From Mesorhizobium sp. Root552 (lineage in GTDB: Bacteria; Pseudomonadota; Alphaproteobacteria; Rhizobiales; Rhizobiaceae), in the NCBI RefSeq assembly GCF_001427285.1, contig NZ_LMFV01000056.1, positions 105,284-169,283 of the forward strand: a stretch of 64,000 bases of DNA, given 5' to 3'. A program made the translations under genes and the position numbers. Each line of letters starts with the position of its first letter. Within the stretch, counting starts at the first letter, position 1. Of this stretch, positions 8,187-16,269 are shown in pieces. Below the pieces are notes generated by a model. That model did not search any database. It had not been told where the DNA came from and saw only the letters and a program-made list of their open reading frames with translations.

Positions 8187-8849
8187 ATGACTACCAATCT
8201 CAAATTCGCAAAGCCGGCAGCCGTTGCCCTTGGGCTGATTGCCTTCGCTTCTGCGATCCCCGCATATGCCGCCGACGTTGTCATGGAAGAGCCGCCGGCG
8301 CCCGTGGCGCCAGTTGCCGAACTTCCCGTCGCCTCGTGGGCCGGTCCTTATGCCGGTGTGAACATCGGCTACGGCTTCAGCGGTCGCGTTGAAGAGCCGG
8401 GCAACACCATCAACACGGATGGTTTCCTCGGCGGCGCGTTCGTCGGCTACAACTACCAGATGGACAACTTCGTCGTCGGTGCCGAAGGCGACATCGGATA
8501 CAACGGCGTAAAGGGCGACAATGCCGGCGTTGAATCCGAAGGTGGCGTTGAAGGCTCGCTGCGTGCGCGCCTCGGCTATTCGATCAGCCCCGACATCCTG
8601 CTCTACGGTACAGCCGGTGGCGCAGGCCAGAGCGTCAAGATCACCGACGCCGTCGGCAGCGATCGCAACACCATGTTCGGCTGGACTGCCGGTGTCGGCA
8701 CCGACATCAAGCTGACCGACAATGTGTTCGGCCGCGTGGAGTACCGCTACACCGACTACGGCAGCCAGGACTTCAATACTGGTGCCGGTGCGCGCGACTT
8801 TGACGCCCGTGACAACCGCGTCACCTTCGGCGTTGGCATGAAGTTCTGA
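8187..8849 (+). CDS. Omp25/RopB-like outer-membrane beta-barrel protein
   Basis: A 220-residue protein with a classical signal peptide (VALGLIAFASAIPAYA-A, cleavage near residue 29). A proline-rich linker (EEPPAPVAPVAE) comes next. The remainder is an eight-strand porin-like barrel, seen in WAGPYAGVNIGYGFSG, GGAFVGYNYQMDNFVVGAEGD, VEGSLRARLGYS and FGRVEYRYTDYGS; the chain ends in phenylalanine (VTFGVGMKF), the BAM recognition signature. This is the Omp25/Omp31/RopB group, abundant surface proteins of Brucella and rhizobia. ATG 8187 is chosen over an upstream in-frame start at 8103 because of the AAGGAG site 10 bases before it and the signal peptide. A strong terminator follows. Confidence 0.92.
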   Translation: MTTNLKFAKPAAVALGLIAFASAIPAYAADVVMEEPPAPVAPVAELPVASWAGPYAGVNIGYGFSGRVEEPGNTINTDGFLGGAFVGYNYQMDNFVVGAEGDIGYNGVKGDNAGVESEGGVEGSLRARLGYSISPDILLYGTAGGAGQSVKITDAVGSDRNTMFGWTAGVGTDIKLTDNVFGRVEYRYTDYGSQDFNTGAGARDFDARDNRVTFGVGMKF

Positions 8850-8874
8850 TCTGACGATCGGAATGAAAACGAGA

Positions 8875-8900
8875 AGCCGGGGCTTTCACCCCGGCTTTTT
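8875..8900 (+). terminator. Rho-independent terminator of the OMP gene
   Basis: Stem AGCCGGGG / CCCCGGCT with a 6-base loop, followed by a run of five T. It sits about 25 bases after the OMP stop codon and just before the 3' end of the convergent GST gene. Confidence 0.93.
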
Positions 8901-8911
8901 GTTGTGCCGGC

Positions 8912-9508
8912 TCAGGAAGGGATGCATCCCTTCAACTCGGGAAACTTCTCATCGAAGCGCGCGGCCCAACGCGTCAGCCGTCCGCGCCCCTTCTCCCATT
9001 TGCCTTGAAATCGCAGCGAAAGATAACCCAGCGTAGCGCGCAAGGCGATCTGGCCGACCGTGATCTTCTTCGGCAGCTTGGGTGGGTTGGCATTGAGATG
9101 ATCCAGCGAGCGGGTCACCTTTTCCCACTGCTTGTCGATCCAAGGCTGGAAAACAAACTGCTCGGGCCGCAGCCGCCGCTCGTAGACAATCGAGAGCGCG
9201 CAATCGCAGATGCCGTCGGCCAATGCTTCCAGAACCTCCGCTTCAGTCCGCTTTTCGGGATTGCGCGGAAACAGCGCATTCTTGGAAAGACGGTTCAGAT
9301 ATTGCGTGATCGCACGGCTGTCATAGACGACGGCGCCATCATCGAGCAGGAGTGTAGGAATTTTCCCGAGCGGGTTTGCCCCTACCAGCACCGTGGGCTG
9401 ATCGTCCGTCTTGGTCGGAACGGCGTCTATGGCGATGCTGGCATAGGCGGCGGCCATCCGAACCTTGGCGCTGTAGGGCGAAGCTGAGGCGTAGAGCAGT
9501 TTGGGCAT
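8912..9508 (-). CDS. Glutathione S-transferase family protein
   Basis: A 198-residue GST-fold protein. The thioredoxin-like N-terminal domain (1-80) shows LLYASASPYSAKVRMAA with a serine (S8 or S10) where the GSH-activating residue sits, the cis-proline strand NPLGKIPTLLLDDG, and the Y-D-S-R motif for the gamma-glutamyl contact. The all-helical C-terminal domain follows from about residue 85. The substrate is not predictable, and many rhizobial genomes carry a dozen or more such genes. It is transcribed alone, convergent with the OMP gene. Confidence 0.9.
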   Translation of the reverse strand: MPKLLYASASPYSAKVRMAAAYASIAIDAVPTKTDDQPTVLVGANPLGKIPTLLLDDGAVVYDSRAITQYLNRLSKNALFPRNPEKRTEAEVLEALADGICDCALSIVYERRLRPEQFVFQPWIDKQWEKVTRSLDHLNANPPKLPKKITVGQIALRATLGYLSLRFQGKWEKGRGRLTRWAARFDEKFPELKGCIPS

Positions 9509-9627
9509 AGTCGTTTCCTGTTATTGGCAGCGGCACATTATTCCGCGCTTTGCTCAAAGCAACGGCCAATGACAGGAATTCAGCCGATTAGACGCTGAAA
9601 CCGGACCTATCGGAACGTATTGGCGGT

Positions 9628-10071
9628 TCAGCGCAGGACGCGGCAGCCGCCGTTGTAGACCATCCAGCGGTCGAACCCGGAAACGCAGAACTCGACATTG
9701 TCGCCAATGGAGGCCAAGCCCTGCCCTTCCTCGATCAGATACCAGATGTCGCGATCGCGGCCGTCCGACAAGGTGACGGTAGCGCCGCAATAGTGGCGCG
9801 CAATCGGCCACCTTTCGCTCGCAGGCAGGCTGCGGTGCAAATGGATACGGCTGAAATCGGTGATCGCCACGTCCGGAAGGTTCGGCACGTTGTGGACCTG
9901 ATGGTCGAACCGGCTTGTGATGCGGCTCAACACGGCGGGCATGTTGCAGACGCTCGCATCTCCTTCGTCGACATAGGTCGAAAGGTCGGCCGCGTGCGCT
10001 ACCGACGACAGGGCCACGGGTGCGCAAAGGCAGGAGAATGCAAGGAATGCAGACTTTATGGCGCGGATCAT
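9628..10071 (-). CDS. Exported protein of unknown function
   Basis: A 147-residue protein with a clear signal peptide (AFLAFSCLCAPVALSSVAHA-A, cleavage near 27). The mature part has four cysteines (CNM, HYCGA, EFCVSG, GGCRVL), an even number that could form two disulfides in the periplasm. Near the end it carries the phrase W-M-V-Y-N-G-G-C-R-V-L-R. I recognise it only as a conserved-looking secreted hypothetical of rhizobia and see no catalytic motif. It is monocistronic, between the GST gene and rlmJ. Confidence 0.75.
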   Translation of the reverse strand: MIRAIKSAFLAFSCLCAPVALSSVAHAADLSTYVDEGDASVCNMPAVLSRITSRFDHQVHNVPNLPDVAITDFSRIHLHRSLPASERWPIARHYCGATVTLSDGRDRDIWYLIEEGQGLASIGDNVEFCVSGFDRWMVYNGGCRVLR

Positions 10072-10136
10072 ATCAGCCTCTCGAAGCGATTTGGCCGCAC
10101 TGTGAGGATTTCAGCGGTCGCGGTCAAGCGTCAGAT

Positions 10137-10985
10137 TCAACCCGGCGTCAGCCACCTGACGGACCAGGGCGCTCCGGGCTCCTCAGCCAGTAATCCATGC
10201 AAGGCAGGAAGCGCGCCTCGCAGTTCTTCTTCCAGTGTGAAAGGCGGATTGACCACCACCATGCCACTGCCATCCAACCTCGGTTCCCTGCCCGATGGCC
10301 GGATATCGAAGCTGATATCGAGGATTTTGGGGATGCCGCTCTCGGCCAACCCTCGCCGAAACCCGGCAACTGCGTCGCGGTCCTTGATCGGATACCACAA
10401 GGCGTAGATCCCGCCCGGCCAACGCTGGTGCGCCTTGCTCAACCCATTCAACAAGCGATCGAATTCGCCGGCCTGTTCGAACGGCGGATCAACCAGCACA
10501 AGTCCGCGCTTTTCCTTTGGTGGCAGATGAGCGCCAAGGGCAAGCCAGCCATCGAGCTCAATCACCCTCACCTGAATGTCGCCGGCGAACACCGCCTTCA
10601 GCCGTGAAGCATCCTGCGGGTGCAGTTCGACGGCCGACAATCGATCCTGCTTGCGCAGCAAGTGGTGCACGACAAAGGGCGAACCCGGATAGTGCGCAAG
10701 TTCACCCTGCGGATTGGCTGCACGTACCGCGTCGAGATATGGGGCCAGGAACGCCGACAGATTCGGATCAAGTTCGGCGCCCATCACCCGGCCAACGCCG
10801 CCGTGCCACTCGCCGGTCTTGCCGGACTCCGGCGAAGACAGATCATACAGGCCGATGCCGGCATGGGTGTCGATCACCCGGAACGCCTTGTCCTTCTGTT
10901 TCAGGTATTCGACGATCCGGGCCAGTACCGCATGCTTGACGACATCGGCAAAATTTCCCGCGTGATAGGCGTGCCGGTAGTTCAT
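10137..10985 (-). CDS. rlmJ: 23S rRNA (adenine2030-N6)-methyltransferase
   Basis: RlmJ methylates A2030 of 23S rRNA using SAM. The 282-residue frame starts at ATG 10985 with MNYRHAYHAGNFADVVKH, the hallmark N-terminus of the family; the longer frame to 11015 is discarded. The SAM site is VIDTHAGIGLYDL near residue 40, and the catalytic D/N-PP-F/Y/W motif is seen as VLVDPPFEQ near residue 164. Its ATG overlaps the stop of the upstream membrane-protein gene (ATGA at 10982-10985), so it lies at the end of a pepA-holC-linked transcription unit. Confidence 0.96.
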   Translation of the reverse strand: MNYRHAYHAGNFADVVKHAVLARIVEYLKQKDKAFRVIDTHAGIGLYDLSSPESGKTGEWHGGVGRVMGAELDPNLSAFLAPYLDAVRAANPQGELAHYPGSPFVVHHLLRKQDRLSAVELHPQDASRLKAVFAGDIQVRVIELDGWLALGAHLPPKEKRGLVLVDPPFEQAGEFDRLLNGLSKAHQRWPGGIYALWYPIKDRDAVAGFRRGLAESGIPKILDISFDIRPSGREPRLDGSGMVVVNPPFTLEEELRGALPALHGLLAEEPGAPWSVRWLTPG

Positions 10986-11608
10986 TTCCCGTCGATGCCA
11001 CCACCCCTGCCCCAACGCGGAGGCGGCGGTTGCGAATTCGGATTCTGCGGATTGCCCGAACGCTTCCGGCGAAATGCCAGCACGAGCCCGATGAAGCCGA
11101 CTGCCATCAGGGAAATCCCGATCGGCTGGAAGCGCGCATCGACCTCGCCCGAACCAGCCCGCAAGACCAGATCGACCGCCTTGATATGCGGACCCTCGGC
11201 GTCGCCGCGGCCGACGTTGAACCGGTAGGTGCCGTCATGCACCACCGCGATCAGGCCGGCATCGTCGCGCGCAACCTTTTGAGCGACTTGCGGGCTCTTG
11301 TCGCGAATTTGCGACTCGCCCGCGAACCGAAGCGTCTCTGCAAGAACCGTTTTGCCGTTCTCCGAGGCTGTTATGGTCAGCACGGCTCCAACAGGGGCAA
11401 ACAGATCGTTGGCGTCGGTTGTCAGGTCCAACAGAACGCGCACCGGTGCGTCGGTCGGCGACAGTTGAACCTCGACCGGCTCAAAGCGACCTTGGCGATA
11501 AACCGGCCATGTTCCGATCTCCCGGCCCGAGAAGTTGCTAACAGACCACGGATAGACAAAGCCCATCCCGAGACCAGCCAAAAGCACCAACAAGAAAAAC
11601 AGACGCAT
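10982..11608 (-). CDS. Hypothetical two-helix membrane protein
   Basis: A 208-residue protein from ATG 11608 (an alternative upstream start at 11626 adds six residues). An N-terminal helix (LFFLLVLLAGLGMGFVYPW) is followed by an extracytoplasmic domain of about 140 residues. That domain is predicted to be beta-rich (VEVQLSPTDAPVRVLLDL, YRFNVGRGDAEG). A second helix (ISLMAVGFIGLVLAF) and a basic cytoplasmic tail complete it. The last residues, QPPPPRWGRGGGIDGK, look like translated interspersed repeat DNA. No family recognised with certainty. It is translationally coupled to rlmJ. Confidence 0.75.
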   Translation of the reverse strand: MRLFFLLVLLAGLGMGFVYPWSVSNFSGREIGTWPVYRQGRFEPVEVQLSPTDAPVRVLLDLTTDANDLFAPVGAVLTITASENGKTVLAETLRFAGESQIRDKSPQVAQKVARDDAGLIAVVHDGTYRFNVGRGDAEGPHIKAVDLVLRAGSGEVDARFQPIGISLMAVGFIGLVLAFRRKRSGNPQNPNSQPPPPRWGRGGGIDGK

Positions 11609-11700
11609 CAGCTGTTCCCAGATCACCTACGAGCACGGGTGGAGGCTATCCACCTCAACCGGCACGATTTGTCCAGAAGCCTGACGCCGGTGTGCCGCAA

Positions 11701-12150
11701 TCACGCCTTTCGTTCCCATCTGTTGTCCGCCGTTTGCTGCCAGTAAGTCACTGCATGGCCGGCCGACTTCATCGTTTTCCAATGCTGCCGGGCAGCTTCA
11801 ACTTGTGTCGTATCGTGACCGTCGAACAGGAAAACCGCACGCTCATAGCCAGCAAGATCAGGCGGTTCGGCGCCATCTACCAGGAACCTGATCTGCGCGT
11901 CGTTCTGGTTGCCGTCGCCGGTGGTCAACAGGATCGGCTGCTCTTGTGGGAAGGCCTCGCGATCACTTGCATGGGCCAGGAAGGAATCGTCGCGGAACGT
12001 CCACAGATGCTGGTCGAGCGCATCGCGCCGGTCTTCGCTACCGGTTTGGACGACCGCGCGCCAACCACGACCGATACTGCGTTCCAGCAGGCCCGGAAGC
12101 GCATCTTCAAGCGTGGACTCCGTCAAATGGTAGAAAAGGATCTCGGTCAT
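11701..12150 (-). CDS. holC: DNA polymerase III subunit chi
   Basis: HolC links the clamp-loader to single-strand binding protein at the replication fork. Starting at ATG 12150 the protein opens MTEILFYHLTES, the standard opening, and has 149 residues. Family features are the L-L-E-R-S-x-x-R-G-W-R segment near 25, the D-x2-LW-T-F/Y motif (DQHLWTFRDDSFLAH) near 49, and FDGHD near 112. It lies about 20 bases after pepA on the same strand; pepA-holC adjacency is also seen in E. coli, which supports the call. Alphaproteobacterial chi proteins are diverged, so identification leans on both motif and context. Confidence 0.93.
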   Translation of the reverse strand: MTEILFYHLTESTLEDALPGLLERSIGRGWRAVVQTGSEDRRDALDQHLWTFRDDSFLAHASDREAFPQEQPILLTTGDGNQNDAQIRFLVDGAEPPDLAGYERAVFLFDGHDTTQVEAARQHWKTMKSAGHAVTYWQQTADNRWERKA

Positions 12151-12170
12151 AACCGGCAATCAGCACAAAG

Positions 12171-13676
12171 TCATTGGCGTTCATAGTGGTCGCGAACGAG
12201 CCGATCGAGCAACCTGACCCCGAATCCCGAGCCCCACGACGTATTGATCTCGCTTGCCGGCGCGCCCATTGCCGTGCCGGCAATATCAAGATGCGCCCAC
12301 GGCGTGTCCCTGACGAAGCGTTGAAGGAACTGGGCCGCCGTGATCGCGCCGCCATAGCGGCCGCCGATGTTCTTCATGTCGGCGTTCTTCGATTCGAGCA
12401 ATTTGTCGTACTCGCTACCTAGCGGCATGCGCCAGAGCCTTTCCTGCGTCGCCGTCCCCGCTCCCACCAGCCGGTCTGCCAGTTCGTCGTCGTTGGAGAA
12501 CAAGCCCGCATGATGCTGGCCAAGCGCGACCATGATGGCGCCTGTCAGCGTCGCCAGATTGACCATGAACCGTGGCTGGAAGCGGTCGTTACAGTACCAA
12601 AGCGCGTCGGCCAGAACGAGGCGCCCTTCGGCATCCGTGTTGAGTACTTCGATGGTCTGCCCGGACATCGAGGTCACGATGTCTCCGGGCCTTTGCGCAT
12701 GCCCGTCGACCGAGTTTTCAACCAACCCGACGATGCCAACGACATTGGCCTTGGCTTTCCGCGCAGCCAGGGCGTGCATCAATCCTGTGACAGCCGCCGC
12801 GCCACCCATGTCTCCCTTCATGTCTTCCATGCCGGATGCGGTTTTTATTGAATTGCCGCCGGTGTCGAATGTCACGCCCTTGCCTACGAAAGCCACCGGC
12901 TTGTCCTTGGCGCCGCCGCCATTCCACTGCATGACGGCCAACCGCGCCCCGCGCGGAGAACCCTGGGCCACGCCAAGCAGGGCTCCCATCCCCAGCTTCT
13001 TCATCTCCTTTTCCGTCAGGATTTCGACCGCAACACCAAGTGCTTCGAGTTCCTTGATGCGCGTGGCAAACTCCACCGGCCCAAGGATATTGGCCGGCTC
13101 GTTGACGAGATCACGCGCAAGCAACACCCCGTCTACCGTTGCCTTGGCGGCGGCGAACGCCTTCCTGGCCGATGCAGGATCGGCACACATGATTGTTATC
13201 TTGGCGGATTTCTTCTTGGCATCGGCTGCATCACCGTCGCCGTTCGAGGCGCGGGTCTTGTATTTGTCGAAAGCATAGCCGCGGAGCAAACCGCCTGCGG
13301 CTGCATTGGCCGCATCGACACCGCTTACGACAGTATCCGGCAAATCGAGAATGATGGTTGCTTCGGCGGCTTTGCCGAGCGAACCCGCAATGATTCCGCC
13401 AAGCTTTGTCCAGGCATGTTCATCCAGGCCGGCAAGCTTGCCGACGCCTATCACTGTAATCTTGTCGAGTGGCGTGTCGTGCGGCGCCAGAATTTCCACC
13501 TGAGTCCCGAGCTTGCCGGAGAAATCGGCCGCCGCAAGCGCGCGTTCAACTGCCTTTACGGGCACATATTTCGACGTTTCGGGTCCGATGCCCGCCTCCT
13601 CGGCCGAAAACACGTACACAGCTCCCTTTTTGGGCGCTGCAAACCTGGAAAACGTCACGGAAGATATCGAAGCCAT
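12171..13676 (-). CDS. pepA: Leucyl aminopeptidase (M17)
   Basis: A 501-residue cytosolic di-zinc/manganese aminopeptidase removing N-terminal residues from peptides. The M17 signature NTDAEGR is present and followed by LVLADAL. Metal ligands are also visible in [11 protein letters not shown] (lysine and aspartate) and MKGDMGGAA. The N-terminal regulatory domain occupies about residues 1-165 and the catalytic domain the rest. In E. coli PepA also acts as a DNA-binding accessory factor. It is divergent from lptF across 314 bases, the same arrangement as in E. coli, and precedes holC. Confidence 0.97.
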   Translation of the reverse strand: MASISSVTFSRFAAPKKGAVYVFSAEEAGIGPETSKYVPVKAVERALAAADFSGKLGTQVEILAPHDTPLDKITVIGVGKLAGLDEHAWTKLGGIIAGSLGKAAEATIILDLPDTVVSGVDAANAAAGGLLRGYAFDKYKTRASNGDGDAADAKKKSAKITIMCADPASARKAFAAAKATVDGVLLARDLVNEPANILGPVEFATRIKELEALGVAVEILTEKEMKKLGMGALLGVAQGSPRGARLAVMQWNGGGAKDKPVAFVGKGVTFDTGGNSIKTASGMEDMKGDMGGAAAVTGLMHALAARKAKANVVGIVGLVENSVDGHAQRPGDIVTSMSGQTIEVLNTDAEGRLVLADALWYCNDRFQPRFMVNLATLTGAIMVALGQHHAGLFSNDDELADRLVGAGTATQERLWRMPLGSEYDKLLESKNADMKNIGGRYGGAITAAQFLQRFVRDTPWAHLDIAGTAMGAPASEINTSWGSGFGVRLLDRLVRDHYERQ

Positions 13677-13990
13677 GAAGACCTGCTTGGCGGTTATTCT
13701 GAAGGGAACGCGACATTTCGTCGTTTTCCGTCATTTGGCAACCCGTGTTGCGCAAAGGCTTGCTAAGACCATGCTAAAGGACGTTTGGCCGTAACCCGAC
13801 GCACGTTTTCGCCACAAGCCATCATTAACCATGAGCCTTCGCGCTTTCTTATCCATTCTCCGCGACATTGGCGCGGGCGAGAAAGCATGCTCCCGAGAGA
13901 CCGGTGAATGCATTTGTTGAACAGGCATGACCGGACGGATAATCAGTTCTGAGGCGCGATGCCGGAAAGCCAATCGAGAATCCCCACTGC
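13677..13990. other. Divergent promoter region between pepA and lptF
   Basis: A 314-base stretch without a supported gene. It must drive pepA leftward and the lptF-lptG-lptD-surA-pdxA-rsmA operon rightward. I looked for CTTGnn-N17-CTATAT pairs and found no strong match; CTTGCT near 13757 is a possible -35 box without a convincing -10. Confidence 0.6.
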
Positions 13991-15184
13991 ATGAAGGTTA
14001 TCGAACGCTACATATTGCGGCGTGCGCTCGTGTTGTTCCTCGGCGCCTTGGTCTGGACGTTGGCAATCGTCTGGACGACGCAGGTATTGGCTCGCATAGA
14101 CCTCGTGACCGATAGCGGGCAATCAGCTTTGACTTTCTTTGAGGTTGCCACCCTCATCCTTCCAACGGTCATACCGATTGTCGTTCCGTTCGCGCTTGCA
14201 GGTGCAGTTGCGCAAACCCTGAGCTCGATGAATGCCGATTCGGAACTTGTGGTGATAAATGCTTCGGGCGCATCCAGGGTCACCATCGTGAAGCCCATAT
14301 TGATGGTTGCGGTGGCGGCGAGCATTCTCTGCTTCGTGGTTCAGAACGGCGTTGAGCCCTACGCTCGCCAGAAGAACCGTGACCTCGTTGCCAGCGCCCG
14401 CGCCGACTTCCTGTCGCTGGTGATTCAGGAAGGCACGTTCCGGAAGGTTGAAAACGGCCTGTTCGTGCAAATCGGCGAGCGCCTGCCCGGCAACCAGCTA
14501 GGCGGCATCTTTGTTGCCGATAGCCGGCAGGAAGGAACCGACCTGGTCTATTACGCCAAGCGCGGCGCCGTAATCGATCAGGGTGACGACAAGGCTTTGT
14601 TGATGACGGACGGCGTCATCCACCGCAAATCCGTCGACGGCAATGTCTCGTTGGTTCACTTCACCTCCTACGCATTCGATCTTTCCGCTTTCGGTTCCAA
14701 CACGGGCGGTGTCGTGCGCCTGCCGAAAGACCAGACCACCCAGTATCTTCTCAATCCCGATCCCAACGATGACGCCTACAAGAAGGCTCCGGGCACCTAT
14801 CGCAGCGAGATCAACAAGCGTTTTTCGGAATGGTTGTTTCCGATAACCTTCGCGCTGATCGCACTGGCGGTGGCCGGGGATGCCAGATCGCATCGCGAGG
14901 CTCGCATCCATCCTCTGGTTACGACCATCTGCATTGCCCTTCTTGTTCGCTGGATGGCGTTCTTTGCCGAAGGGCAATCGAGAACTGAACCGATATTCGG
15001 CTACCTGATGTATGTCATTCCTGTCGGGATGGCGCTCGTTTCGATCTGGTTCATCAGGACGCAGCGAGCGATGGAGCTCCCAATCGGATTGATCGATATG
15101 GTCGTCGGGTTGGTGGGCCGCGTCCTTGGCACGTTTGCTTCCTTCCGGTATCGCTCCGTCAATTCAAGACGAGGGTCGGCTTGA
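13991..15184 (+). CDS. lptF: LPS export permease LptF
   Basis: One of the two membrane subunits of the LptB2FG transporter, which extracts LPS from the inner membrane and feeds it onto the LptC-LptA bridge. The 397-residue frame begins MKVIERYILRR. It has three N-terminal helices, then a periplasmic jelly-roll domain (about 130-260), then three helices near the C-terminus (WLFPITFALIALAVAGDARSH is the coupling-helix region). Its stop overlaps the lptG start (TGATG at 15182-15186). It is first in an operon running through rsmA. The ATPase gene lptB is elsewhere. Confidence 0.95.
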   Translation: MKVIERYILRRALVLFLGALVWTLAIVWTTQVLARIDLVTDSGQSALTFFEVATLILPTVIPIVVPFALAGAVAQTLSSMNADSELVVINASGASRVTIVKPILMVAVAASILCFVVQNGVEPYARQKNRDLVASARADFLSLVIQEGTFRKVENGLFVQIGERLPGNQLGGIFVADSRQEGTDLVYYAKRGAVIDQGDDKALLMTDGVIHRKSVDGNVSLVHFTSYAFDLSAFGSNTGGVVRLPKDQTTQYLLNPDPNDDAYKKAPGTYRSEINKRFSEWLFPITFALIALAVAGDARSHREARIHPLVTTICIALLVRWMAFFAEGQSRTEPIFGYLMYVIPVGMALVSIWFIRTQRAMELPIGLIDMVVGLVGRVLGTFASFRYRSVNSRRGSA

Positions 15185-16269
15185 TGGGCTGGACACTCGG
15201 ACGATATTTCCTGTTTCGGTACGCCACCATCACGACGTGGTTCTTCCTGGGCATTTTTGCGCTGGTGTTCCTGATCGATTTTACGGAGCTCACCAGCCGG
15301 ACGTCACGCATACCTGGATTCAGCTACCAGATCGGCGCACTCATTTCCGCGCTTCGCGTTCCGATGCTTGTCCTCCAGACCGTCCCCTTCGTCGGCTTGT
15401 TTGCCGCAATGGCGACGCTGGTTTCGCTTAATCGCAAGTATGAGCTGGTCGTGGCGCGCGCCGCCGGCATATCGGCCTGGCAATTCCTGCTGCCGGTTTG
15501 CCTTGGCGCACTATTGTTCGGCGTGCTGGCCGTAGGCGTCCTCAATCCCCTCGCCGCGCATGGCCTTTCCCGCTCTCAGCACATCGAAAGTCTCCTGCGT
15601 TCGGGTAGCTCCAATGCTGTCGATGAGGACTCCACACCCTGGATCCGGCAAAAAACCACCTCGGGCGACACCATCATCGGTGCCCGCGCCATCTTGAACC
15701 AGGGACTGGAGATGGCCGATGCCACCTTCTTCGTTCTCGACAAGAACGGCGATATCGTCGAACGCAAGGACGCCAAGCGCGTTTTTCTGCGCGACGGATA
15801 TTGGGAACTCCATGACGTCAGCACCATGACGGATGCGGGAACCAAGCAAATCCAGAAGCTTGCCCAGATTCCCACCGACCTGAAGCCGGAGTTCGTTCAG
15901 GAAAGGCTGGCACGACCGGAAACCATTCCTTTCTATGACTTGCCGGGCAAGATTGAGGTTGCCCGCTCATTCGGCCTCAGTGCAAATGCCTTCGCGATGC
16001 AGTTCGATTCGCTAGTGGCCCTGCCTTTCCTTCTGGTGGCCATGACGCTGATCGCTGCGACGGTTTCGATGCGTTTTGCACGAATGGGCCAATCGGCAAC
16101 GATGATTCTAGGTGGCGTTGTCGCCGGGTTTCTGCTTTATGTCGTTTCGGTTCTCGTCAAAGCATTTGGCGTGGCTGGTTTTGTGCCGACTTTGATTGCG
16201 GCATGGTTTCCAGTTGTTGTGGCAATGTTTTTCGGGGTAACGTTCCTTTTGTATAAGGAAGACGGCTAG
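15184..16269 (+). CDS. lptG: LPS export permease LptG
   Basis: Partner of LptF, with the same layout: three helices, a periplasmic beta-jellyroll (about 125-250) and three helices. Starting at ATG 15184 it has 361 residues and opens MGWTLGRYFLFRYA. A TTG three bases earlier is possible but less likely. The phrase LNRKYELVVARAAGIS near residue 80 is the conserved coupling segment. It overlaps lptF at its start and lptD at its end (TAGTG at 16267-16271), so lptFGD are translationally coupled. Confidence 0.95.
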   Translation: MGWTLGRYFLFRYATITTWFFLGIFALVFLIDFTELTSRTSRIPGFSYQIGALISALRVPMLVLQTVPFVGLFAAMATLVSLNRKYELVVARAAGISAWQFLLPVCLGALLFGVLAVGVLNPLAAHGLSRSQHIESLLRSGSSNAVDEDSTPWIRQKTTSGDTIIGARAILNQGLEMADATFFVLDKNGDIVERKDAKRVFLRDGYWELHDVSTMTDAGTKQIQKLAQIPTDLKPEFVQERLARPETIPFYDLPGKIEVARSFGLSANAFAMQFDSLVALPFLLVAMTLIAATVSMRFARMGQSATMILGGVVAGFLLYVVSVLVKAFGVAGFVPTLIAAWFPVVVAMFFGVTFLLYKEDG

